Assembly: GCA_963573305.1 (NCBI GenBank)
Contig: OY754330.1
Location: 5,022,001-5,086,000, forward strand
Source of the DNA: Pyrrhosoma nymphula
Taxonomy: Eukaryota; Arthropoda; Insecta; Odonata; Coenagrionidae
Length of the DNA: 64,000 nt
Reading direction: 5' to 3'
Position 1 is the first letter of the stretch. The number at the start of each line of letters is the position of its first letter. Of the stretch, positions 33,971 through 46,924 are shown piece by piece. The notes beneath the pieces were generated by a model. The model ran no database searches, was not told where the DNA came from, and saw only the letters and a program-made list of their open reading frames with translations. Both the position numbers and the translations under genes were made by a program.

Positions 33971-36299
33971 GCAGCATCTAAAAATGTAATCCTATGACGA
34001 TCACAAGGCCCGTGCCCTACGCGGGCTTAGAAGCTCGCTGTTTGGTAATCCAGGCCAGGCTTCCCATTTGAATGCCTCCGGTGCTGTTGCACCTCCGGAA
34101 AAGATCGTGTCACAAAGGAGAGTGTAGATGCTGGCAGCCAGACGAAGAAAACGATGAAGGCGTGCTGGGAAACGTTCTGTTCGCCCGCATGCGCAAGGGG
34201 AATGTAGACGGAGGGATGCATCTCGGACCCTGAGACGACCACATTCATTCGCCGAACAGAGAACGAGCCAACAATCTGAAGGCGAAACAATTTATTCCTG
34301 GGAAAGGTGTCCAAAACATTTCGCGTTAATATTAGGGAGCCGATAGTTCGTCCACCTCTTTTCACCCACACCTTCCTCGTACGCGGGCACAAGCGAAGGA
34401 ACACCAAACGAAGGACGCCAATCACCGAGCCATCCAAGCGTGTGCTCTTCCCTTGTTTTCTTCCACCGACCGCGGCGTGCCATGGCACACCAGAGAGACA
34501 CCATCCGTCGACCGCTCCGAAGAGAGGTTTGCTTGCGACGGAGGACGGGAGGTGGGCTGCAGGGAGCGACCACCCGCGGAGAGGATGGGAAGGAGCTCTT
34601 GCGGGAGGCGCAAGGGGATCGAAGGGGTGCCCCCTCGCGGGCAAAGCCATAAGGACGCAGATCTGATAAATGGCAACCAATATATCGTCCGTCCTCAGAG
34701 TCGAGGCTCTCGTGATCATTCAAGCCCTTCGCCTCGAGGATCTGGAACAATTATGATGATGCCCGCCAGAACTACACAACTAAACAAACTTAGAAGTTCA
34801 CCATAATTGCGCTAGGGGAAACGTTCTAATCGCTAAACTCGACTGCGCGCTTTTGTTCACTGAGAAGTTAAATTTGAATTAGAAATATATCAACGAAAGC
34901 AGCTGAAATGCGCTGGTCTTCGTCATTTTAGAACAGAATTTCATCGAAGGGAATGCGCTCACAATTTGTGAATACGACGACGATAATACTAAAATTCATC
35001 GATTTTACCCATGGAGAACTCACTGATTAAGAAAACGAAGTACAATCTTTGCTCTCGTAGAACTAAGGACGTTCCTGTTTGCGTATCCATTTACGTTACA
35101 CTGCCTGTTGATTATTTTTAATCATGGAGAGCACATGACCTATAATCACATAAATTACGATCCTGCATCATTCATATTCGTCAGCGGATGAATGATCAAG
35201 ACGCAAGACGAGTGGGGTTAAAGTCTTTTAAGAGAGTGCGCGAGTCAGTGGTGCGACGAATTCGCTTTCGAAACGGAGAGAAGTCTAAAACGCTGTCGGT
35301 CACGGTGGTCGCAGCAGTTGTCCCTCACCACCGAGGGGCTCACGGGACAGGGGCGGCCGGGAGGGGTGGCCTTTTAAAGAGGGCCGGCCACGGGATTATC
35401 CAGCCCGCCCCCTCCGCCCCTTTGCCGGCAAGGCAACAACAACAACGACAACGCGAGACGACACCCCGCCGGAAGGGCGCGTCCCTCAACCGACCGGCCA
35501 CCTCCCACCGTGCATGGACACTGGTGGTGCACGGTCAATTCCCTCGGTCGCGCACCACCCGAGAGGAGCGATGCGGGAGGATTGTGACGTGCGCCGCTGA
35601 GCGAGGCAGTGGTTGGAAGGACGGCGGAGAGTGATTCCAAGAGAAGCAGTGACGGATGGATATGTTTGCATCACTAAGGGTTGAATGATAATGAACATGG
35701 CATCTTTAACGTTTAACCTACTTAAGTTCACATTACTTACACTTTACCGTACCAAAGACGTTGGTGGTCTCTGGGTGAAGACTATGGAGTTGCCAAACAA
35801 ATTGAAGAAATCCTACGCACCCAAAGCAATAATCATCGATTCGTACGAACTCTGATCTCTCACCTCATACGAATGAAAGATACATACTCCTGTTTTCCTT
35901 TGAATTTTCGGTGACTATTTCACACAGCGGAGAGCAATCGCTATCGGCGTGACTAGAACATTTAAACAGCGACGATGCAATTGTTTGCCAATTTTCTCTG
36001 CTTTCGTCTTCCACAGATCACTGAACATGTCAATTAATCGAGTTACGCTGACTCTTCTCCAGAACATTTTGGCCACTCCAGCTCATTGCAAAATGAATGC
36101 CATGTGATTATATCAAGTAAATGGTTTATCTCGAAGCCAATAGCCCACTCGAAACAAGGGTTTTCTTCTCAGACCCCACCTCCGCCTATCCGTTTCCAAA
36201 AGATCCCTTTTCCACCGAATCTCATCCCTTTTCAACTCGATCTCCAACAAGCGTTCTTCTCTTAACCTCTTCTCGCGAAACAACATCTTTACCTCCTCA
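33971..36299. other. Intergenic DNA, no convincing gene
   Basis: A 230-codon minus-strand frame (34027-34719) lies in moderately GC-rich DNA and shows no known motif. Another GC-rich patch lies at 35280-35640. AT-rich spacer fills 34800-35180 and 35640-36120. Confidence 0.45.
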
Positions 36300-36481
36300 C
36301 TAAAACGCTACCGCTCACAACTAGATAAATCCCATGAATTGCCATCTTTATGTTGTTTACTAATTTGTTACCTCCACCTTTTGTTACGCATAATTTACTT
36401 GTATCAATTTACTAATTTTAATATGCCCAATGAAAAAGGCCTAGCGACTGTTTTGTGGTAAACTCAAATAAATAAATAAAA
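36300..36481 (+). mobile_element. LINE 3' end with (AAAT)n tail
   Basis: A short stretch resembling LINE C-terminal code (SLKRYRSQLDKSHELP near 36297) is followed by AT-rich 3' untranslated sequence, ATGCCCAATGAAAAAGGCC and a terminal AAATAAATAAATAAA tail at about 36467-36480. This layout is common in CR1/L2-like elements. The coding part is too degraded to assign. Confidence 0.45.
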
Positions 36482-36559
36482 TATTGGTCGGTCCCATTGA
36501 AACGAGATAGTATGCAATGGATGTCAGCATTGTGTGGTTATGTGGAGTCGGTTGATTCG

Positions 36560-37260
36560 CGATAAATGTGGGTGAGGTCGCATCGGAACCCAGTGAGGGG
36601 GGGAGGGGGAGGGGATGGAGTGGACACATCAAGAGTGGAAGATTATCGCACAGTGGGGGGTGCTTGCTGCCACGCCCACCCCCCTCTCCTTCCTCTCTCC
36701 CACCCCCGCCCTCCAGTATTTCCAAAGGTGCGGGCAGAGACGTTTCGGCAGGGGCGGCAGTGGGTGGGTTCGGTGGGAGGGGTAGTTTCTCGGGGGGAGG
36801 CTGGCGGCTGTCACTCAGATCCGAGCACGCCGACTGCACACCCCTGCCCCAACGACCCCTTCTCGCCCCCGCCCCTTCCGCCCCACGCACGGTCAGACAG
36901 ACGGACACGAGGGTGGAGCGGAGTTGTGGAAGGACCCCGTGGGGGGAGGAGGGAGGGAAGAGGAAAACATTTATATAATCCTGCCGCAAACTCCGGGGCG
37001 AGAGTAGATCAAAAACCCTTGAAGCCTTTCCGAAACACATTCTCATGCCAAACACACGCACAAAGGGGTGTGTACGGGCCAGGGAGGGTGGGGGGGTGGA
37101 GGAGAGGGAAGGGGGGGGGTGGAGGTCAACGGAGGGGGGAGTGTGCGATATCTCATCAAAGGGTCGAGAGTGCGTCCGTCTGGGCGACCCGCGGAGCGAC
37201 CTCTTCGGCGATGAATTGGCGGCGACGGCTTCGGAGGCGGCTCCACCCGCTCCCGCCTAG
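36560..37260. other. GC-rich island, purine and pyrimidine blocks
   Basis: G-rich plus-strand blocks (36597-36620, 37080-37140) alternate with C-rich ones (36675-36715, 36840-36885). The 262-codon plus-strand frame crossing the island and its overlapping minus-strand partners are artefacts of composition. No gene. Confidence 0.55.
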
Positions 37261-37468
37261 TGCATATCATTATTTCCCATCGGCGCGCACCACGCGAGCA
37301 CCATCGACCACGCATGTGCACGCTCACTACATAGTGATGATATTTCCAGCCTAACGCATTCTATCGTAAATTCCGTGAGGAGGTGAGTGTTGGCTTCCAT
37401 AGTTCAACACTTACATGATCTACGAAGGAGTGGGAGCGTGGAGTTATCCGTCCATAGTGCCACACTTG

Positions 37469-38019
37469 AAGGTAGTTTGAGCGAAATATCACTTCAGCTA
37501 GAATTTTACTTCATTTTAAAGATAAAACTCCCATCTTTTTCATGATATCAATATATTAACCCCTTGCCGAACTTCTTTGAGAGCAATTTACCTTAGAATA
37601 TACGCTGTTTCACATAGGATAGATTACGGCTGTGGTCTCCAGAGGGAGAACATTGAAAAAAAGGAATTTACAACGCCTAGATTTCGTCAAAAAACTAACG
37701 GAGTTTAGTTCGTATGCTTTCTCAATTATTAAATAAAATTAACCTATTACTCACTGCAGAAAATTTTACAGGATCGCAAAAAAACCTGCTGTTTTGAAGG
37801 CTTTTTAGCCGTATGTCATGGAAAAATGAGTCAAATTAGAGAGTTATTAGGATATATTTACTTAATTACTGAGAATTGTAGTCATATATAATAACTATAT
37901 TTTTGCACCATTAATACTACAATAGTTACTTCATACTTCTTGCAGGCGCTTAAATTTAAAAAATGATTTTCGAATATGGTCTTCATTATGACGAGGGAAT
38001 TATCTCTCACAAACGAGGT
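37469..38019 (+). mobile_element. 0.56-kb TTAA-flanked MITE family, copy 2
   Basis: It starts AAGGTAGTTTGAGCG after CTTG and ends near CTCACAAACGAGGT, a decayed form of the family's terminal repeat. The interior matches copy 1 (20967-21527) throughout, with the landmarks ATTAACCCCTTGCCGAACT and GCTGTGGTCTCCAGAGGGAG. It is the most diverged of the three copies and non-coding. Confidence 0.75.
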
Positions 38020-38210
38020 CCAGAGTCGATGAAGGAAGGAGTGGGAGCTGAGATTTTGCGGAGCAGAGCGCGGAGGACAGGAAGAGGCCGCACGAGAATG
38101 GACGGCGAGGTGCAGAGTACATTACGGTAAACTGGCAGAGAAATGTGAGAGGGGCTCTTAAATCTAAAGCAAACTGAAGTGATTAACTATAACTACGCAA
38201 GATACATTCG

Positions 38211-38895
38211 GTGAGAGAGAGAAGCCTCCCTTTCATAATCTTTGGTGCCTTACCTCTGTTTCGGAATCTCAATATTCTACCCTTGAGGCATTTATTTATT
38301 TATAAAGTTTTAAGAACTTTTTACAACCGGAGTGGTGAATTACTTAAGCCCAGGGCTTATGAATTTAGATCTAATTATAACTTACTGATCCCCAGGCCAA
38401 AAAAGGAACTATATAGACAATCCTTTAATTATTTGGGACTAAAAATATTTTTCTCACTACCGCCAGATTTGACCGAAGTAAGTAGTGAAATGAAGTTCAT
38501 CAAATCTGTCAGAAATTGGTAGCTTAAAACTATAGAGTTTGGGTTCTTGCTCACTTATATAAAATAAGAGCTGCCGCCAATACATGAAGAGTGATACAGG
38601 GATAATATTAAGTGGTGTACTTTCTTTTCTTTCTTTGTATAATTTCCATTTTTGGACACTGTATTATCTGTATGTATTTTATGTTTCTATTTTGTATCTT
38701 TTGTTTTTGCACTCCAGCAGTTAAGTGCAAGTTTAAAAAAATGAATGCAGCACAGTCCAATTTAAAATGTAAATGAGTGAGTCGGCAACCCTTAATGCGA
38801 GGCGAAAGTCTCAAACGGTGCCTAATTCCTAATTTTTGTTTATGCATACTTAAAGTATTATTTGTATCATAAGGAATAAAATTATTATTATTATT
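38211..38895 (+). pseudogene. LINE C-terminus and 3' UTR (CR1/L2/jockey-type)
   Basis: The frame 38211-38522 contains LFRNLNILPLRHLFIYKVLR, then LLIPRPKKELYRQSF and LGLKIFFSLPPDLTE. This is the typical last segment of ORF2, ending IWNSLP-like. A stop interrupts just before LLKTIEFGF. About 330 bases of 3' untranslated DNA follow, ending GGAATAAA(ATT)n at 38875-38895, a simple-repeat tail as expected for a LINE 3' end. The segment LNILPLRHLF is shared in kind with the relic at 5257-6640, so both belong to the same broad lineage. The copy is heavily 5'-truncated. Confidence 0.8.
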
Positions 38896-41041
38896 CTAAA
38901 TAATTTCTCGTTTTGAAAACCGATGCGAATACGTTCCCTCATCGATATCGGTAAATTCAACTAACCTGAAGTCAAATTTAAACACAAAACCCTAAATCTC
39001 AGTTAAAAGAAGCAATCTTGCAGTTAACGTTAACCAGGCATTACAAAAATCAGTCCAAGGTATTTCTAACCATAATTATTTACAGCCAAAATAGCTGGAG
39101 CGGTGGAAGTTCATTCTGATCGAATCGACAAATTCTTCCGTTCACAAATATTGTCCAACAGGTATACTTTGTGTCAAAACCATTCCGAGAATCGTCTTTT
39201 ATCGATGTGAAATTTAATAATTTATATTAATCTAAGATATAGATAGATATGTGAAAGCATTGCTAGCTTGCTGGTACGGTTGGACCACAAAGTGTACATT
39301 CAATTGTCTACAACTTTCTTTACGTTAAGAAAACTCACTCGTGGCATCTCGAATTCTGAATAGATTTCTCCTGCAATTACTTCGGATAGCAGATTTTTAA
39401 AACCAGTATCGCACCCCAACAAGGAGCTTTGGCTTATGTATCAGTGCTTGATAGCTTAAAATTAAATAAGCCAAAAATGATTTGTAATCCATTGAAAGAC
39501 CCCGACACAGTAGGCACCAGGAACTCCAAAAACACCCGCATCGGTAGCGTGACAGCGTATGACGTAGAAAACACGACACCAACGGCAGCCATATTGGTTC
39601 TCCGGGTCTCTTTTAACTTAACTTTCGCAACGCGAGTAATAGCCGCGATGTACGCATAGGTAACTGTTTTTGTCTGTGAATTTGGCGAATACAAAGTGAG
39701 ATTATTTGTCACAGGAATTTTAATAGGGCAAAATTCTCACAAATACCCATTCAGTCACTTTTGAGTTAATATAGCAGCTAAATAAAATATATATCTGAAG
39801 TAATTCGTTTACATCGGGTGCATTTCTCTGTTTTAAGTGCAGCAATCACAACGATAAAATAGAAAACTACTCGTATATTATGGAAAAAACCAACTCCTTG
39901 ACGTTTTTATTTGCATGACAATTGTAATTTCCTGAGATAAACAAGCTTAAAAATGTTGAGAGACATTGTTAGTTCGAATACCTATTCTTTTTCTATGGAA
40001 AAACATTAAAACACGTACAACGTATGCCCAGCCATGTAAGCTGAGGGACACGTCAAGCAATGTTAATATTGAAAAAAACGAGTACTTCCCGCACTTGCGG
40101 TGCGGCTAAACTGGCGATTCCCAATACGGAGGATGGACCACGCCCCCTCACGTTAGACAGGTGTTCATGCATTTGCCACCACGGACCGAGAAATCTCCAT
40201 CGATGCTTTTATCTATGTGGCCGACATCGATCGTATCCCTCCTTCGGGTCGATGATAAGTTGCAACTGAAAGCTCAAGTTGGCGGTGATGCACGGCGAAC
40301 CTAACCACCGCCACTAGAAAGAGACACACACGCGAGGAAAGCAGCAGTGCCCCCCCCCCTTAGAATCACTTGGTTGTACTCATGCACAGGTATTACGACA
40401 CCGAGTTTGCTATTCATGAGTACGTTATTCCCAGGAATTCTATTTGACAAATATCCGAGAAATAAACCTTGCAGCCAACGAACCTTTTCCAATCTCCAAA
40501 TGGGATGATTCTCTAGAAGGATGCTGTGATGCTAGAATTTTTTGCGAAACAGCTAAAACTAGAGGCTTTGCATAAAAGTATTTATACATTAAATATTCTC
40601 CATAAGGATCTTGTAAAACTGAAATTTCTCGCGATACAGCTAAAGAAATTTAGGAGGTTTTGATTAAAGTACTAACACACGAGTAAAACATCATTTTTCA
40701 TTCTCATTCAAATACATTAATGGAACCATGCTCTACATTTTTTTTGTATAATAAAGAGTTGGTTGAGGATGGGGACTATACCAGTCACTCGTCAGCCACA
40801 TCCCCAAAATTGACTGTTATAATAAGAAAAACCTAAATAGAATGGATAATCCTAGGCACAAACTTGGAAGCAAGCACAGGGGTAGGGGAGCATGTTCGAA
40901 GGAAGCAGGCAACACAACACGAGAGGAACTACAAAACACACAGGCAGGAGGGATTTGGAAGCGACACAGAGAGCAAGCGAGAGGAGAGAGAGACACGCAT
41001 TTGCATTGCTCGCAAAGAGTGATATTTACCGTCACACGGCC
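38896..41041. other. Intergenic DNA, no gene recognised
   Basis: AT-rich spacer with a C-run near 40351-40360. Open frames around 39430-39710 overlap on both strands and show no motif. Confidence 0.55.
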
Positions 41042-41140
41042 GGCCTCGGTGGTCTGGGGAGTAGAGATCCTGCTTCCTGACCATAAGGTCGCGGGTTCTG
41101 AGCCCGCTCTGGGCAAGGATGTCGGTGATGGGTTTCTCAT
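41042..41140 (+). repeat. tRNA-derived SINE
   Basis: The 65-nt head GGCCTCGGTGGTCTGGGGAG to GCGGGTTCTGAGCCCG has an A-box region and a B box with two changes. It is followed by CTCTGGGCAAGGATGTCGGTG, a tail type common after arthropod SINE heads. Head length and first bases equal those of the unit at 20255. The mutated B box argues against a working tRNA. Confidence 0.65.
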
Positions 41141-43458
41141 CGGCTCCCTTCTCCCAAGCACCCTCCTTCATTGCCCAACACGCCGCTGCAAAAGGACACG
41201 GCCCCCAATCAATAGCCACTCCACTCCCACTCCACCAACACACACACACAAGAATCTACGTTCCAACACACACAATGCCACGCTCCAACCACATTTCAAA
41301 TTCGTTCGGGAAAGAATGAGAAACTGACCTCGCGCCATTTTCATATTTCCGTTCACATGCGTTTCGAATGAATTCCACACGAAATAACTTCAAACTGGCC
41401 GAATGGATACTGAATACAAATCAATGAGAACTTGATAATGTGCCCCGGATATATCAATGGAAATATAAAGCAGCCAAAGTCCAAAGGGATTCCAGAGAGG
41501 CATTTATTTATGCCTTAAAATTCTCATTTTGCAGTGAATTGAAAATATTATCACCAATTTCAATTTAAATGATTTGATTAATACACATTACAACACATAC
41601 AGCAACCGTACTTTAAAATCGGTTTAAGAGCAAATTCAATAATTGTGAGGAAATGTGAAGGCCGACTCATATCGCATTTAAATTTTCCTGGAAAACAAAA
41701 TGAACGCGAATCGACACATATAGGAAACACAGGACTGGAACCCATTTAGTATTCCGAAATAGCCCACGAATCCCGTCCACTCATACGCACCTAGTGTGGT
41801 AGGAGCCCAGAGAGCCTAGAGCGTCTCACATTAAAACATCGAAATGTATGGCATGGGTGTCATAAAACGATTTCAAACACTACCGTACCTCGCGAATTCC
41901 ACATTTTGCCTCGGGTAGTAAGATTGGCTTGCTGAGGTCAACACATTGGATTTAAAACATTCGTATCTATTAAAGAATTCTTATTCTCTTATTCTAATTC
42001 ACTCAAATGCTCGGTTGTGGCATAGTACAAAAATTTTCAACAGGCACGTTCTCTAGGTTTTAATGTTCTGAGGAAAAACCAAAACTTTTGAGTACATATT
42101 CTTTGATTTTTGGAAATTTCATCACAAATTTCTCATGTTTTCCATCACGATATGAGAAAGAGGTTGAAGTTTCACATGCAAAGGTACAAAATTCATTTTA
42201 TCCAGACATTTTGAGACTCCAAAAATGCAGCCGAGAACTTTCTTAGGTTTGCGGTGAAGGAATCTCGCTGGAGCGAGGAGGAGGTCCAGGAGGGGCCGGA
42301 CCCAATAATTCTCTGATCAACATGATTCCACGAAAACCATTAGGAATCTCGAAGCGACTGGCAATAAAAATTTCGCTGGATTCCTGCGGCTTCGAGAGCG
42401 ATCGAGTCCTCCAAAGGGGAGAGAGATATGAGCGAAGGGGAGGAGGCAATGGGGGTGGCGTTCTGTGGTTTCTATTCAATTCCTCGCATCCTTTTCCTCT
42501 CATCCCGCCGTCTCCTCCGAATATGAGACTCGTGAATGCGAATTCCTCACAAGAGGCACGCCGCCTCAGCCTCCCTGCCCACCTCAATTGCCGTGAATCA
42601 TTTGCGGGCCACAGTCTCGCATCGGAAAGCACGCCGCCACACGGCGTGAGAGGCACGCCAAGGCGTAATGATCTTCAACTCCTCCCACTTCAGAGATATC
42701 TCATCCGCGGCAAAGTTGGAAGGATACGCGTAAATGTGTCACGCGAGAAACGATGTGTGGTCGCGATCCATAATCGATACAATACGACAGTATATTCCCT
42801 GTTCCGAGGACGAAATTTTGTTTCACTCACTGAAATTTAACTTATTTTTGTAAACTGTGATGGATGTCCGTGTATGGGAAATTTTGGTGAACCTATAAAA
42901 CCAAGAATGATTGAAAAGAAAAATCTCCAGAAGGCGTACGATATATTTCATAGCGATGTTCGAAATTTAGAATCAATTAAAAAAACCAGAAGTATTGTGC
43001 AAGAAAAATGACGGGGTTATTAGCGTTTAGATTCATAAATTCATATAATAGCATATCAATCTGATGTTTGAATACGCATTAAGAAAAACGCACCTTTCAA
43101 TCGAATAAATGCATATATTTTTAATCTCTAAGTGATTTTCACACTTTTAATTATTCCATAGATTTTAAACCATTACTTCATTGCGAAATGCATAGTTGTA
43201 TGCTAAACGCACTCACGTGCACTGGAGCAAGATATAACACAGCACAGGAAGTGAGGAAATTCACCACAAAACATCATTTGCATTCACCGCGATTCGGATC
43301 TGGAATAGTTGGTCAGTTGTGCTAGCAAAGTTTTGGTTGAACTTATGAAGAAGAATTAACGAAAAGCCGTCATGAATTTAAAGTAAATAATTATTTTTTT
43401 ATCGTACGTTTTATCAACTCAAGTCGCCGGTTGGATGTCACTGAGAGAAAAATAATCC
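41141..43458. other. Intergenic DNA, no gene recognised
   Basis: AT-rich except 42240-42700, where a 172-codon plus-strand frame (42322-42840) is open but lacks any motif and overlaps a minus-strand frame. A short CA run is at 41241-41251. Confidence 0.5.
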
Positions 43459-43857
43459 GTGATTGAATTTAAAATTTGGCACGGCAATGAATGCACTTCG
43501 AGGGCGCACTATTTCATTAGTTCTAAAAACAATTTGGAAAGACAACAGAGGAACCTGACATTCCAAAGGCATGAGAGAGATAAAAAAAACTATATAATAC
43601 AATTGCTAACTGAAGGAGAGTGTTTCAGTATGAGAAAGCACTTAACTATGCACCACATGCAAAAGAGTAAAAACTTAGGAAATGAATCAATTGATACAAG
43701 AAGTATAGTTCTGTTCAAAAAAATCGTACCACCTCAATGGTGGGTGAAACAAGGGATAAATTGGATTTCAACGGTGTGTGCAAATCTTTATGCGACTAAA
43801 ACTTCTTCCCTCCGGAGCAGCAGTTCTCTATTAAGCTTAAACAAAGAATCACAGTAA
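43459..43857 (+). CDS. Unassigned open frame in AT-rich DNA
   Basis: A 132-codon frame stays open in AT-rich sequence, where stops are common, and is therefore a little unusual. It has ordinary amino-acid variety, with RHERDKKNYIIQLL and PPQWWVKQGINWI as its more structured parts, and no membrane span. It starts at GTG rather than ATG and ends CAGTAAGG without a clear donor site. I do not recognise it. It may be a decayed transposon gene, an exon or chance. Confidence 0.15.
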   Translation: MIEFKIWHGNECTSRAHYFISSKNNLERQQRNLTFQRHERDKKNYIIQLLTEGECFSMRKHLTMHHMQKSKNLGNESIDTRSIVLFKKIVPPQWWVKQGINWISTVCANLYATKTSSLRSSSSLLSLNKESQ

Positions 43858-43949
43858 GGTGGATAAAAACCAGTGTTTTACCCAATAGATAGGCTTCCCA
43901 AAAAATTATTTAAACCAAAATTTTGTATTCGATCAAAGGGATGAGTTTT

Positions 43950-44040
43950 GCTACGGTAAAACCATTCAACTTGACCGGGATACGAACCGAGATACCCCGA
44001 TGGCATCTTGTCAGTTGCGTTAGCCGGAACATGCCTTTGC
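43950..44040 (-). repeat. tRNA-derived SINE fragment
   Basis: On the minus strand, GCTAACGCAACTGACAAGAT resembles an A-box region. It is followed by CTCGGTTCGTATCCCGG, a B box, then TCAAGTTGAATGGTTTTACC, a body like the GTCAAGGCGAATGATTTTT of the 20.2-kb SINE. It is truncated. Confidence 0.6.
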
Positions 44041-46255
44041 ACTCATTCGCGTGACTGCGTACTATGTCATTAGTGATAAGGGAAAGAGGTTTTTAAAAAT
44101 TCGATCACTGTGTACTGCATTAATACATGACATCAAAAGATAGAAAACGAAATTTAAAATAGTAACGAAACAAAGGGAAACCTAGCGATATATATAATCG
44201 TATGGACGAGCCATCGTTTATAAACATTGAATATAAGTGGGATATGAACCTGTATTCCCTGAGGAGAGTTCTCCACAACGAGACAAGCGCGAGCCGTTTC
44301 CTAGGGAACGTGCGTTTAGTGGAGTGCGTCCCCCTGGGGTATGGTATGAGGGGGAGAAGACAAGGGAAGGGAGGGGGAACGCCTTCCTAAGCCAAGCCAA
44401 CCCTTCCAGATTCTCCTCTCCCCTCCCAATTTCCCCCAATTTATTTCCCTTCAGTCTCCGAGGACGTGTTACACTCAGTATGCCGAGAGGAGGGTTAAAA
44501 GAAGAGCTTTTTTTCAGTTATGAAGCAGACGTGTGGATTTAAAAAGTTTTTCATCGACCCGGCCTTTTCTTTTCCGAGCTGTTCCCTCCCCTCCCCCATG
44601 CAGTGCCCACCCACCCCGTTTGGACCGGAGGGGGGAAAACTCTCACCTCACGACGAGGAGGTGAACAGCGTGTGCTGGAAATCCCTACCATCCTTCGTTC
44701 ACATTTCTCAGAAAAACTCGACTTGTCTGCTTTGGAGGAAAAGTTTTTGAAGCCGCTGCCAGCGCGAGGGAGCCGCCTTATAACAGGATGCGTCCCACAC
44801 CCATCTACGCGCCCGACGCCTGTCACTTGTTTTCATAATCCCGGGAAGGGTGGGAGGTTTGGCCGACCCCTCCCGCCCACAAAACCCCTCTCATGCATAC
44901 ACACAGACGGACGCATATCCCGAGTCCAGTCGCCCGGAAACGGGAGAAGCCCACAACGTTTCGCTTGACTGACAGTGGACCTGCCCGCGGAAAAGGTGAT
45001 GGGGTCGCTATGGTTACAAGAGTTTTTGCGGCGGACGGACTCGCGTCGGAAAATATTAAAGCGAGGTAGAGGAGGGGAGGGAGGGGGGGAGACGTCACGG
45101 GAGGGAGGGGAGGGAGAGAGAGGTACACGAGTGAGTTGAGTGACGGAGGAGGGATGTTTGGAGGTTCTCAAAAGGTGGAGAGAAGGAGAAGGTGAGTATG
45201 AGCGTGGCCGCCCACCTTTGGCGCTCGGCAGTGGCAGGGAAGGAACGAAGAGAATGGGAAAAGGAGTAATAGGATTCATTATTTTGCTCTATTGAAGACC
45301 ATTTCTACATTTTACGGCTTAATACTCGAACGAAGTCGTTTCTTTAGTCCTAAGGAAATTTTAAAAATGGAGGATCACTGAGCAGACATAATAGGATGCA
45401 CATTGGACTCGTAATAACCCCTGCTTCTACATCCAATTCCTCCAACCTTTAAATACATAATAGTATTTAATTGATTGCATAAAACACAATAAATATTTTC
45501 CGCCACGTTGAATTATACTTTTTTTTTCAAAATATAACTCATCATCATACTTCACAGCAGTCTTTTGATAAATTTCTCATACAATTAGCTGCAACATGTT
45601 GTCCGAATGTATATGGAAAGTAAAAAACAGCGAAAACGTGTGTATCAATTTACAATAGGAAAGAAGATCTGTATAAACTCGCAATTTCGATATTGTGTCC
45701 TACCCGATTCCGGCCGCGAATCCAGTGGCACGACCTCCATGTGCATACATGAGGTCAAGACTAGTGATCAGAACGATTAGCAGTGGCATGATTCACTGGA
45801 TTGTATTTGAATTAAAAACTACTCTAATCATAAATTATATTTCCTTCAACAGCTAAAAATATTTTTCAATATCCACCGATTGAAATAATTTCAAAAATAT
45901 CGTGAGCAGGTGTCTAACGGAAGGGAAGCAACATTTTTCCGCGTAAATAAGAAGCGTAGGTTACTTAAACGATTACAAGAACAAGGCCCAATATACTCTC
46001 CGTAAGTCTGACAGAAACAAAATCATGCCTAATGCCACGTTGATTTGATTGGAAAAATGATGAATGCAATTTGAAATAAAGAAGTGAAACGGGTGACTAT
46101 GAATATATAAACCACAGTAACCCAAACATGATACGCACATAATTTTTGCCACTGCTATCCTTTGAATCATCAAACAGCTAAGCGTGTTAAACCGAAAACT
46201 TTAAAACATTTCCTCTCCTTCCTTAACGGATCAATTCTCGACAAGCGACAACTCG
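44041..46255. other. Intergenic DNA with GC-rich patches; no gene
   Basis: GC-rich stretches lie at 44320-44480, 44580-44990 and 45050-45240, the last G-rich on the plus strand (GGAGGGGAGGGAGGGGGGGA). The rest is AT-rich. A palindrome GTTTCCTAGGGAAC is at about 44298-44311. No exon is recognised. Confidence 0.5.
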
Positions 46256-46900
46256 AAAGGCTCCGTTTAACCCCCCCACCCCCCCCCCCCCCCGAACGCA
46301 CCCCATTCCACCTGGACAACCCCCGAAAGCGCGAACTAACGATTGGATGTAATCCCAGCACGACGAGCGCTGCCTCTTGACTGCGCGCCGCCACGAACGA
46401 TCACACGTCCAGCCCGAAAAGCGAGACACGGGACGATCCTCATTCAACCCGCTTTCCGTCTCCATTCATAAAAAAGAATATGCATATGCGAGTGGGGGGC
46501 TGCTGTATCAAACCCTCGTCCACCCGTAATGTCGCGCCCTAGCGGCCGGCAGGCACAACGGGCGCTGGGGCGACGTCGGGTGAGACACGGCGGGAGGAAG
46601 AGACGACGTGGAGATGTGAAGCGCAAGCCTACCACCCACCCACCCACCTACCTCCTCCCCCAACCCACCTACAGACCCTCTGCTCAGATGGACAGACGTC
46701 CTCACTTCCACGTCAACTCCCCCAACCACCCAAAACGCCAAACAAAACCTCTCTTCCTGAAAACCACTTCTCGAGATCACCACCCACCCACCACACCGCA
46801 AGGAGATGCTGCTGTCACGGAGAGAGGCGCGAGCGACGTTTGAAGGCGGGGGAGGGGGAGGGAGGAGGGGAGGGAGGATGAGCAGCGCCGAAAGGCAAAC
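46256..46900. other. GC-rich island with poly-C run
   Basis: C7 and C14 runs lie at 46271-46293. There is then a CCCACCCACC-type stretch (46630-46670) and a G-rich end (46845-46880). The open frames are low complexity and occur on both strands. Confidence 0.55.
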
Positions 46901-46924
46901 GGGCGAGGCGAAGGGACGTGCACA

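Noticed and set aside
34027..34719. 230-codon minus-strand open frame
   Set aside because: GC-moderate region with overlapping frames on the other strand, no known motif and no clear splice sites or promoter; not enough to call a gene.
36566..37354. 262-codon plus-strand frame, the longest in the window
   Set aside because: Lies in a GC-rich purine/pyrimidine island, is Gly/Arg/Pro/Ser-rich, and large minus-strand frames overlap it; explained by lack of AT-rich stop codons.
39429..39712. Overlapping frames on both strands near 39.5 kb
   Set aside because: No motif on either strand; mutual overlap suggests chance.
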